A DNA stretch of 36,616 nt, taken from positions 30,115 through 66,730 of the forward strand of contig NZSI01000039.1 in assembly GCA_002696685.1 (NCBI GenBank), in the 5' to 3' direction. A program made the translations under genes and the position numbers. The stretch comes from Chloroflexota bacterium (GTDB lineage Bacteria > Chloroflexota > Dehalococcoidia > SAR202 > UBA826). The notes beneath the pieces were generated by a model. It was not told the origin of the DNA. It searched no databases and was given only the letters and a program-made list of their open reading frames with translations. Positions 15,974 to 23,560 of this stretch are shown here, one piece after another (position 1 is the first letter of the stretch; every line of letters begins with the position of its first letter).

Positions 15974-16758
15974 GAAAAGTGTTAGTTCCCGTTATGGAAT
16001 GGCTACCAGCAATGGGTATTGTTGTTACAATTCTTGTCGGCTGGGAAATATTTGTGCGAGTTTGGAATATAGCGGACTGGCTTCTTCCTGCTCCATCTGC
16101 AATTGGCTACACCTTGTATGACAGCTCAGGATTACTCGCGGGACACACGTTGGTAACTCTAGAAGAAGTAGTATTGGGATTTGTGTTGGCACTTGTCTCC
16201 GGGATGCTTCTGGCTTCGGCAATAACACTATCCAAAACGATTGAAAAAGCTTTATATCCATTCATTATTGCCTCTCAGACTGTTCCAATTATTGTTATAG
16301 CCCCGATGCTTTTGGTATGGATTGGCTATGGGCTAACTCCAAAAATTATTGTTGTTGCATTGATAAGTTTTTTCCCAATAGTTGTGAATACTGTTGATGG
16401 AATGAGATCTGTTGATTCTGATATGCACAAAATGATGAGGACGATGGGAGGTAATAGGTGGTCTATATTTCTCAAGGTCCAATTACCTGTATCCATGCCT
16501 TATCTTTTTTCCGGGCTTCGAGTTGCTATTGCTGTAAGCGTTATTGGTGCGGTCATCGGGGAATGGGTTGGATCAAGCGAAGGACTAGGTTACTTGATGA
16601 TTCGTTCTAAACCTCAGTTTCAAACAGAGAGAGTTTTTGCTGCAATAACAATTCTTTCCGTAATGGGAATAGCTCTTTTTGCTTTGATAGGGCTTTTGGA
16701 GAGGTTGTTAATTCCTTGGTGGCACAAGGAAAGGGAAGGAAGGCCCAGGATCAGTTAA
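15970..16758 (+). CDS. thiX: ABC transporter permease of the thiamin-precursor system
   Basis: A 262-aa permease with about six hydrophobic segments, of the SsuC/TauC type. The cytoplasmic EAA-like loop that contacts the ATPase is near residues 155-175 (MMRTMGGNRWSIFLKVQLP). The GTG start overlaps the ATPase stop by four bases (GTGA), so translation is probably coupled. With the ATPase and the downstream lipoprotein it forms an importer, inferred to carry a hydroxymethylpyrimidine-type thiamin precursor. Confidence 0.9.
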   Translation: MRKVLVPVMEWLPAMGIVVTILVGWEIFVRVWNIADWLLPAPSAIGYTLYDSSGLLAGHTLVTLEEVVLGFVLALVSGMLLASAITLSKTIEKALYPFIIASQTVPIIVIAPMLLVWIGYGLTPKIIVVALISFFPIVVNTVDGMRSVDSDMHKMMRTMGGNRWSIFLKVQLPVSMPYLFSGLRVAIAVSVIGAVIGEWVGSSEGLGYLMIRSKPQFQTERVFAAITILSVMGIALFALIGLLERLLIPWWHKEREGRPRIS

Positions 16759-16811
16759 AAATTTGAAATTACTTGTGGAGGATAGCCGAGTCTAATGAAA
16801 GGAAATAGAGA

Positions 16812-17870
16812 ATGAAAAATATATTTTTGATGACGGTTAGCTTAATCCTGTCAATTGCGATGCTGGGAGTATTGGTTTCATGTGCCTCTAGTGAATCTGA
16901 TGAGAATATTACGGAGCCCAAAGTTGGAATAGCCAATGTGCCTGCTGCACCCACTCCAATAGCAAGTCCAGATAAAGTAAAGTTGGCGCTTGATTGGTTT
17001 CCCAACTCTAACCACTTGGGCCTCTATATAGCAGAGGAAAAAGGGTACTTTGCTGCTGAGAATTTAGAGGTGGAAATATACACTCCTTCTGATCCATCTT
17101 CGGTTTTGGCAACCGTGGCATCGCGATCAGATGACTTCGGAATGAGTTATCAGCCCGATGTTTTGATAGCCCGTGGGGAGGGTGTACCTGTTGTTTCGAT
17201 ACTAGGTATGGTGCAACATCCTTTGAACTCTTTGATGACTCTTGAGACATCAGGTCTCGATTCTCCGGCAGATTTGGAGGGAAAAAAAGTTGGGTATCCT
17301 GGAATTCCATGGAATGAACATGCGCTTGCTAGCATGTTGAAGGCTGACGGCCTGAAAGGTCTTGAGGACGTCGAATTAGTTAATGTTGGTTGGGAGCTTG
17401 GATCTTCTGTAATGTCTGAGCGTGTTAGTGCAATAATCGGAGCATATTTTACCCATGAAAGCATCAGTTTAGAGAATGAAGGTTATCCTGTTAACGTTTT
17501 AAGGATGGAAGAATGGGGTGTACCTGACTACTACGAACTTGTTATGGTCACTAGCGAAGAGTATCTTTCTGAAAATTCGGGTATCGTGGAGAGATTTGCG
17601 AGGGCGGTGAGTAAAGGATACGCAGAAGCAATTAGAGATCCTCAGGCCGGGGTAGATATATTAGTTAAATACGCTCCTGAAATAGATGAGAAAATTGATC
17701 GACCGGGAGCAGATCTTCTGCAACAACTTTGGCAAGATAATGAAGGAAAGTTTGGGCGTCAAAATCGAGATAAATGGGTCGGATTTGCCGAATGGATGCA
17801 GGAGAATGGGTTATTAAGTGAAGATGTTGACGCAAAGAAGGCTTTCACCGACGAATACTCGATTAAGTAA
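16812..17870 (+). CDS. thiY: substrate-binding lipoprotein, NMT1/THI5-like (thiamin pyrimidine precursor)
   Basis: A 352-aa binding protein with a lipoprotein signal peptide: a hydrophobic stretch ends in LVSC, making Cys24 the lipidated residue. After a linker the mature domain begins KVKLALDWFPNSNHLGLYIA, the NMT1/THI5-like signature shared with ThiY, which binds formylaminopyrimidine. GKKVGYPGIPWNEHA is the second typical part. The ATG follows AAGGAAATAGAG-type sequence. Its operon partners (ABC ATPase and permease, TenA, ThiD) and the TPP riboswitch support uptake of a pyrimidine precursor of thiamin. Confidence 0.9.
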   Translation: MKNIFLMTVSLILSIAMLGVLVSCASSESDENITEPKVGIANVPAAPTPIASPDKVKLALDWFPNSNHLGLYIAEEKGYFAAENLEVEIYTPSDPSSVLATVASRSDDFGMSYQPDVLIARGEGVPVVSILGMVQHPLNSLMTLETSGLDSPADLEGKKVGYPGIPWNEHALASMLKADGLKGLEDVELVNVGWELGSSVMSERVSAIIGAYFTHESISLENEGYPVNVLRMEEWGVPDYYELVMVTSEEYLSENSGIVERFARAVSKGYAEAIRDPQAGVDILVKYAPEIDEKIDRPGADLLQQLWQDNEGKFGRQNRDKWVGFAEWMQENGLLSEDVDAKKAFTDEYSIK

Positions 17871-17895
17871 GTATTTCATTTAGCCAGGAGAGAAC

Positions 17896-18555
17896 TTGAC
17901 ACTTACGGTCGATTTAAAAGAAAAATATTCGGGCCTGTGGGGAGACATAGTTCACCATCCATTCGTAAACGAGATGGGAATCGGAACACTGCCTCAAGAA
18001 AAGTTTAGGCGATACTTTTTACAGGATTATGTTTTTGTAAAAGATCTGGTCACAATGTCAGGTCAAGCTGTAGCCAAGGCACCCGATATGGAGTCAGCGT
18101 CAGTATTTAATAACTTTCTGGTTGGGATTCTAGATCCCGAAAATGACTTATTCATACGAGCATTTAAGGAATTTGGAGCATCGCAAGAAGAATACTCAGC
18201 AGTTGGTGCTAATCCTACGACCCAAGCTTTCGGGGATTTTGTGGTCCGAACAGCCGTTGAGGGTACTTTTGAGAATATCGCCTTGGTTCTTTTCGTCACT
18301 GAAGGTACCTATCTTGACTGGGGAAGCCGCCTACTTAAAGAAGGTGCAAATCCTGATAGTCCTACCTATAGGGAATGGATATATCTGCACGGTCCGGAGG
18401 TTCTAGGAGAGCTTGTAAGGTGGCTAGAGGTATACATCAACCACAGTACCTCAATTGATAGAGACAGGGCTGACTACTTATTTAAGACAACTCTGAGGTA
18501 TGAATACCTGTTTTGGGAGGCAGCTTATCGTGGGAATGACTGGTTTGATTCTTGA
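17896..18555 (+). CDS. tenA: TenA-family protein (aminopyrimidine aminohydrolase/thiaminase II), probable TenA_E type
   Basis: An all-helical 219-aa protein. YFLQDYVFV places Asp44 as in known TenA enzymes, and Glu occurs near the C-terminus (YLFWEAAYRGNDW). The usual catalytic Cys is absent: the segment reads FVTEGTYLDWG, with Glu136 three residues before Tyr139, as in the TenA_E subgroup. TenA converts salvaged aminopyrimidines to hydroxymethylpyrimidine, the substrate of ThiD encoded next. The start is TTG, well placed after CAGGAGAG. It lies between the importer and thiD in the TPP-controlled operon. Confidence 0.9.
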   Translation: MTLTVDLKEKYSGLWGDIVHHPFVNEMGIGTLPQEKFRRYFLQDYVFVKDLVTMSGQAVAKAPDMESASVFNNFLVGILDPENDLFIRAFKEFGASQEEYSAVGANPTTQAFGDFVVRTAVEGTFENIALVLFVTEGTYLDWGSRLLKEGANPDSPTYREWIYLHGPEVLGELVRWLEVYINHSTSIDRDRADYLFKTTLRYEYLFWEAAYRGNDWFDS

Positions 18556-18611
18556 TATTCAGACCCCATTATATGATCCATACATGTGGGAAATAAGGGA
18601 GGACTTAAGAA

Positions 18612-19436
18612 GTGCTTGATGTTCAGTCGGCTCCGGCAAACATAAATAGAGCTATGACAGTGGCTGGATCTGACTCCGGAGGAGGAGCGGGTCTGCAAGC
18701 CGACTTAAAAACATTTGCGGCAAATGGTGTCTATGGAACATCCGTAGTGACGACTATAACTGCTCAAAATACCCTAGGAGTTCAAGAGGTATTAGAACTT
18801 CCTATTGCACTAATAGAAAGTCAGATAGATTCTGTCCTCACCGACATTGGTACTGACGTTGTTAAGACCGGTATGTTGTACAGCTCAGAGGTGATTAGAG
18901 CTGTAGCAGCCAAAATTAACCAATACGATATTGGACTGCTGGTTGTTGACCCGGTTATGAAAGCGAAAGGTGGCGCTAAATTAATAAATGATGAAGCAAT
19001 CGACACTTTACGTAATGTGCTCCTACCAATGGCTACTGTTATCACTCCAAATGCGCCTGAAGCACAAGATTTGACTGGCATTGTTGTGGAAGACATTGAT
19101 TCTGCAAGGGAAGCTGCTATTAAACTGGTGGAGATGGGCGCTAAATCTGCTGTAGTAAAGGGCGGACATTTTGATGTTGGCCCTGCAACTGACGTGCTCT
19201 ATGATGGAGAGGAATTTCGATTATTTACCACCCGCAGAGTAGATACCCCAAACACACACGGTACTGGGTGTACATTCGCATCAGCGACAGCGGCGGGTTT
19301 GGCAAAAGGAAAATCTATCCGTGATTCTGTAAGTGATGCAAAGGGTTATGTCACTGGCGCCATTCGGAATAACTTCCCGATGGGAAATGGACATGGTCCT
19401 CTTAACCATTTTTATGAGTATTGGATGTCTAATTAG
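18612..19436 (+). CDS. thiD: hydroxymethylpyrimidine/phosphomethylpyrimidine kinase
   Basis: ThiD phosphorylates hydroxymethylpyrimidine twice to give the pyrophosphate used by ThiE. The N-terminal [18 protein letters not shown] is the family signature, [15 protein letters not shown] is the middle motif, and [10 protein letters not shown] holds the catalytic Cys and the anion hole. Length (274 aa) is normal, with no fused ThiE domain. The start is GTG with GGGAGG eleven bases upstream. It is probably the last gene of the riboswitch operon. No thiC or thiE is present here. Confidence 0.95.
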   Translation: MLDVQSAPANINRAMTVAGSDSGGGAGLQADLKTFAANGVYGTSVVTTITAQNTLGVQEVLELPIALIESQIDSVLTDIGTDVVKTGMLYSSEVIRAVAAKINQYDIGLLVVDPVMKAKGGAKLINDEAIDTLRNVLLPMATVITPNAPEAQDLTGIVVEDIDSAREAAIKLVEMGAKSAVVKGGHFDVGPATDVLYDGEEFRLFTTRRVDTPNTHGTGCTFASATAAGLAKGKSIRDSVSDAKGYVTGAIRNNFPMGNGHGPLNHFYEYWMSN

Positions 19437-19562
19437 ACATATTGTGGCACCAACTACTTGTAGGATCAGTGTTCAGAAATGTCTGTCTAATAGGTGGTAT
19501 GATTCGCGCGTTTTGTGGTTAGTAACAGTAATTATTGGGTTTTCCCGAAATGAGGCAATTGC

Positions 19563-20867
19563 ATGACCGAGCCTGTAGATAGCCGAGAAACGGAGCCTGT
19601 GGACGTCTCTCCTGAAATCAGGGAGGGCCGTAATAGGTTGGCGGTTTCGGTCATAATAGGGCATGCGATTAAGCATGTATTCAACTCCGCGCTTCCCATT
19701 CTTCTTCCCCTAATGAAAATAGATAAAGGTTTGAGCGTGACCCAGTATGGGGCATTGTTCACGTTTAGGAATATTACCTCCGGTGGGACCACGATGGTTG
19801 CCGGTTACTTGGGCGAACGGTTTGCTAACCGGTCTGGTGCTATGCTGTTTATTTCTCTCGCGCTTATGGGGATATCTTACTTTTTGCTTGGGGTTGCTCC
19901 AAACTTTTTCTGGATAGTGATCGTAATATTTCTGGTTGGTGTAGGTCCGTCCCTCTATCACCCTCCTGCTATTGCATCTCTTTCACGAAAATTTCCGGAC
20001 CGAAGGGGATTTGCCATTTCCTTGCACGGTACGGGTGGATCAGTAGGAGAGGTACTGGGACCTTTAATCGTCGGATTAGTCACGACAGAAACATTTAAAG
20101 TTGGCACCCTTATAACGGTTACGTATCTGGTAGCTTTTCAGTGGGATGAAGTTTTTAGAATCAGTGTAATACCCGCATTGTTTTTTGCCGTACTTGTATA
20201 TCTAATGATGAGAAATATTCCTTCAGTGGAAACTGGGAGTAGCTCATTTAAAGACTACTTCGGTGATTTGGGCTCGCTTCTAAAGGTATGGAACATGTTG
20301 GGCCTTATCCTTGTGACAGCGCTTAGATCTATGGGTCAGTCGGCCATTCAATCCTTCCTAATTCTCTATCTCATGTCTCCGATTGACGAAGGTGGCTTGA
20401 ACAAAACTGCATTGATGGCTGGTTTATTTATATCGGGTTCTCAGGCGGTTGGGATATTTGCCCAACCGGCTATGGGATGGGTTTCAGATAGGTATGGTAG
20501 GAAAATCGTTTTAGTCCCTTCAATGACAGCTTTAGGTCTTTTGTTCATAGCATTAAATTTTGCTGAAGATGGGTACCAGCTGTGGGTAAATGTGTTGGTA
20601 ATGGGGGCTTTTGTATACTCGTTGCACGTGATATTTATTGCTGCCGCCATGGACGTGGCCGAGGGTAAGGCACAGTCTACGGTTGTATCACTGATTTACG
20701 GTGCCAGCTTTCTGGGGTCTTTTTCACCTTACATCGCGGCGCTTATTGTTGATGGATTCGGGCTTCAGTCTGCTTTTGTGTACAGCGGCATTATGGTTTT
20801 GATTGCCACTGTACTGCTTGCAACACTTAAACTTCCTGAAACAAACAGGACTCTATCTCCTCACTAG
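19563..20867 (+). CDS. MFS transporter
   Basis: A 434-aa major facilitator carrier with about 12 hydrophobic segments and a hydrophilic N-terminal tail of about 25 residues (MTEPVDSRETEPVDV). The loop motif between segments 2 and 3 is AGYLGERFANRSG, and the second half repeats it as GWVSDRYGRK. GAGG precedes the ATG. It follows thiD after 126 bases, so it may be an additional member of the TPP-controlled transcript or an independent gene; a role in thiamin export or uptake is possible but not shown. It converges on the M24 peptidase gene, 29 bases away. Confidence 0.85.
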   Translation: MTEPVDSRETEPVDVSPEIREGRNRLAVSVIIGHAIKHVFNSALPILLPLMKIDKGLSVTQYGALFTFRNITSGGTTMVAGYLGERFANRSGAMLFISLALMGISYFLLGVAPNFFWIVIVIFLVGVGPSLYHPPAIASLSRKFPDRRGFAISLHGTGGSVGEVLGPLIVGLVTTETFKVGTLITVTYLVAFQWDEVFRISVIPALFFAVLVYLMMRNIPSVETGSSSFKDYFGDLGSLLKVWNMLGLILVTALRSMGQSAIQSFLILYLMSPIDEGGLNKTALMAGLFISGSQAVGIFAQPAMGWVSDRYGRKIVLVPSMTALGLLFIALNFAEDGYQLWVNVLVMGAFVYSLHVIFIAAAMDVAEGKAQSTVVSLIYGASFLGSFSPYIAALIVDGFGLQSAFVYSGIMVLIATVLLATLKLPETNRTLSPH

Positions 20868-20896
20868 GATTTAGAGCAAATTGTAATGAGTGAAAA

Positions 20897-22102
20897 CTAT
20901 ACCGTTATTAAGTATGGTTCTGTCTGACGTTCAGTAGTTACCTTCGGACCGTCTTCGTAATAGAAGACGTTTATTTCAGACCTGACTCCGAATTCACCTG
21001 GTAGGTAGATACCGGGTTCTATTGTTACCGCAATCCTAGGTAGTAAGTGACGTGTGTCGTTGGTTTCCCAACCATCAAGATTAACTGCGTTACTATGCAC
21101 TTCACGACCAAGGCTATGTCCAAGTCTATGACTGAAGAAATTCCCATATTCTTTTTTGTTGATGTAGCTACGAGCTTCGTTATCGAGTTCCCACCCTTCT
21201 AGTGCTCTCCCTTCCCCATGGGATTTTTCAAATAGGGAGATTGCTGCATCCCGGGCCCCAATTACTGTTTTGAAGACTTCTAGATGTTTTGAAGGAACAT
21301 CTGTGCCTACGTAGGCTGTCCAAGTAATATCACTATACATGGCGTCTTGAGGTGGGGTAGAGCCGTGTCCGTTTTTTAGTTTTCCCCATAAGTCTATTAG
21401 TACCCAGTCACCCGCTTTTATACTTACTGACGTTTTCTCTGTTGGATCAAAATGGGGATCGGCAGCATGAGCGTTAGCTGCGACCACTGGGCCATCAGGT
21501 GAATGTAGGCCTTTTTCATCAAACCTTGATCTTATAAATTCGGCCACTTCATATTCGGTGGGTCCCGACTGAATGTTTTCTCCTATAAAGTCATATGCTT
21601 CCTTTACTGTATTAGTGAGTATTTTGGATGCCACTAGATGTGTTTCAAGTTGTCCATCGTCCCATCTTTGTGTCGCGTACTGGATCAAATCTGACGAAGT
21701 GACCACATCAACTCCCAAACTGCGGACGAGTTCCAGGGTTCCTCCGTCGACTTTTGATGCTCTCGGTAGGGTGCCCATAGGAGAGTATTCCATAGCTACC
21801 CTACTTACAGAAGATAAAGCAGCTTGTAGCTCTCCTATCATCTGGTTACGACTAACCCAGAAATTAGTTTCGATGCCGAGATGCTCAAAACGGTTTTGAT
21901 CCACATAGCTTACTATTAGTTTTGGGCTTGTGTTCGTAGGGATCCAGAGCCAGCATGGTCTGGTTACATTTGGTATCTCACCAACAGTATCCCAGAATAT
22001 AGGATTCATTCCTCTATAGTCGTAAAGGAGCCAACCATCGATAGCATTGGCTTCCATAAATTCTTTTGCCTGCGATACAACTTTGCTAATCGCCTGGTTC
22101 AT
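20897..22102 (-). CDS. M24 family metallopeptidase (Xaa-Pro aminopeptidase-like)
   Basis: A 401-aa protein of the pita-bread peptidase family. The N-terminal creatinase-like domain (residues about 1-150) is followed by the catalytic domain. The two-metal ligands are present: Asp in VLIDLWGK, Asp in MYSDITW, His in FFSHRLGHSLG, Glu in TIEPGIYLP and Glu in VRSEINVF. Members remove N-terminal residues before proline or act as dipeptidases or creatinases. The frame extends to 22126, but GAGGA before the ATG at 22102 favours this start, four bases after the hisS stop, so the two are co-transcribed. Confidence 0.9.
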   Translation of the reverse strand: MNQAISKVVSQAKEFMEANAIDGWLLYDYRGMNPIFWDTVGEIPNVTRPCWLWIPTNTSPKLIVSYVDQNRFEHLGIETNFWVSRNQMIGELQAALSSVSRVAMEYSPMGTLPRASKVDGGTLELVRSLGVDVVTSSDLIQYATQRWDDGQLETHLVASKILTNTVKEAYDFIGENIQSGPTEYEVAEFIRSRFDEKGLHSPDGPVVAANAHAADPHFDPTEKTSVSIKAGDWVLIDLWGKLKNGHGSTPPQDAMYSDITWTAYVGTDVPSKHLEVFKTVIGARDAAISLFEKSHGEGRALEGWELDNEARSYINKKEYGNFFSHRLGHSLGREVHSNAVNLDGWETNDTRHLLPRIAVTIEPGIYLPGEFGVRSEINVFYYEDGPKVTTERQTEPYLITV

Positions 22103-22106
22103 GTAT

Positions 22107-23366
22107 CTAGTCCTCTTCTTTACCAAAAAATGTCAATATTTCCTCGACTGTCGCCTCAGACTGGTCACTTTTCCTGAGGTTTCTTAACTTATAAACACCG
22201 GTTGAAATCTCGTCTTCGCCAATTATTACGGCATGGCTGGCTCCAACTGATGCAGCGTATCGCAGCTGACTTCGGAGTCCTCGAGAGGGACCTACCATTG
22301 CTGCCCCTCCACTGTTCCTAATTTGGGATGCAAGAGTACTAGCTTTTCGGATGGCCTCATCTCCGATATGCGCAACCACAACAATGTCTCGGCCATCTTG
22401 TTGGGCTTTGATTTCACTTCTCTTCAAGTTTTCTATAACTCTTTCAAGCCCCATACCAAAACCTATACCAGGAGTTTTCGGGCCACCTATTTGCTCAACA
22501 AGCCCGTCGTATCTTCCGCCTCCTGTAATGACACTCGTGCGTCCTTCGATTGGTGGTGCGATCTCGAAGACGGTACGTGAATAATAATCAAGCCCTCTGA
22601 CTAATCTATTGTCTACTTGAAACGGAATGCCGATGTCAGTTATATGAGACTTTAGGCCATTCCAATGCGATTCACAGTCAAGACATAGATGGTCAATACT
22701 GCTTGGAGCTTCATCTATTATGGGTTGGCATTTTTCCTCCTTGCAATCGAGCAAGCGTAAGGGATTATTTTCTAGCCTGCGAGAACAGTCATCGCAGATA
22801 TCGGTTTGTCTAGCACCGTAGTATTCTCGTAGCTGTCCTATGTAGTGAGGGCGACACTCCTTATCACCTATACTATTCAAAGTGAGTCTAAGATCATTCA
22901 ATCCTAATTCAGACAAGAATTGCCATGAAATCTCGACCACCTCTGCATCAACGTATGGTTTAGCCTCGCCAAAAACCTCTACACCAAATTGATGAAACGC
23001 CCTGTATCTACCAGATTGTGGCCTCTCATATCTGAAATTGGGAACGAGGTAGTAGAGCCTAACGGGTTGCGGTAGATTATGCATTCCGTTCTCAAGATAT
23101 GATCGACAAACTGGGGCGGTACCCTCTGGTCGCAAGGTTAGTGAGTCTCCTCCTCTATCCTGAAATGTGTAGGTTTCTTTTTCGACTATGTCTGTTGAAT
23201 CACCAACACCTTTTACGAAAAGTCCAGTGTCCTCAAAAATGGGGGTATCAATTCGCGAATAACCGAAATTCTCTGAAATTCTTTCAGCCATCGACTCCAC
23301 CAGCCTCCAATATGGACGCTCTTCTGGAAGAATGTCGGTTGTACCCCGTGGGGCCTTGAACTGCAT
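22107..23366 (-). CDS. hisS: histidyl-tRNA synthetase
   Basis: A class II aminoacyl-tRNA synthetase that charges tRNA-His. Motif 2 is RYERPQSGRYRAFHQF, the histidine motif is GLDYYSRTVFE, the glycine-rich TGGGRYDGL follows, and motif 3 is GFGMGLERV. The insert contains four Cys (CDDC and CKEEKC), a probable zinc site found in many bacterial HisRS. The C-terminal anticodon-binding domain is complete. The frame begins at a TTG (23396), but CAGGAG six bases before the ATG at 23366 (MQFKAPRGTTDILPEE) sets the start. It is divergent from rel. Confidence 0.97.
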   Translation of the reverse strand: MQFKAPRGTTDILPEERPYWRLVESMAERISENFGYSRIDTPIFEDTGLFVKGVGDSTDIVEKETYTFQDRGGDSLTLRPEGTAPVCRSYLENGMHNLPQPVRLYYLVPNFRYERPQSGRYRAFHQFGVEVFGEAKPYVDAEVVEISWQFLSELGLNDLRLTLNSIGDKECRPHYIGQLREYYGARQTDICDDCSRRLENNPLRLLDCKEEKCQPIIDEAPSSIDHLCLDCESHWNGLKSHITDIGIPFQVDNRLVRGLDYYSRTVFEIAPPIEGRTSVITGGGRYDGLVEQIGGPKTPGIGFGMGLERVIENLKRSEIKAQQDGRDIVVVAHIGDEAIRKASTLASQIRNSGGAAMVGPSRGLRSQLRYAASVGASHAVIIGEDEISTGVYKLRNLRKSDQSEATVEEILTFFGKEED

Positions 23367-23490
23367 TTGGAACTCCTGTTTATTTGATGACTCCAAATGT
23401 TCATCATCACTAACTCAATTTATCATGTTGGGCGAACATAATAACCCAGATCTTGTTCTTTCCAACTTCGTTTATTTGCGATTTCTAGGC

Positions 23491-23496
23491 TATAAT
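23491..23496 (+). promoter_or_regulatory. possible -10 box for rel
   Basis: A full TATAAT lies 64 bases before the rel start in the divergent hisS-rel space. The matching -35 region is poor (TCGTTT-like at the 17-base position), so this is only a suggestion. Confidence 0.35.
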
Positions 23497-23543
23497 CGGG
23501 TATCTCGTTTATGGATAACTAGCTATTTATTTACTGGTTAGGA

Positions 23544-23558
23544 GGTCTTAGTAAGACC
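23544..23558 (+). repeat. perfect palindrome between the rel ribosome-binding site and its ATG
   Basis: GGTCTTA (23544-23550) and TAAGACC (23552-23558) are exact complements around one base. The left arm overlaps the GGAGG Shine-Dalgarno, which is 15 bases from the ATG, too far for usual initiation. The repeat could be an operator or an RNA hairpin that blocks or brings together these elements. Confidence 0.55.
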
Positions 23559-23560
23559 AA

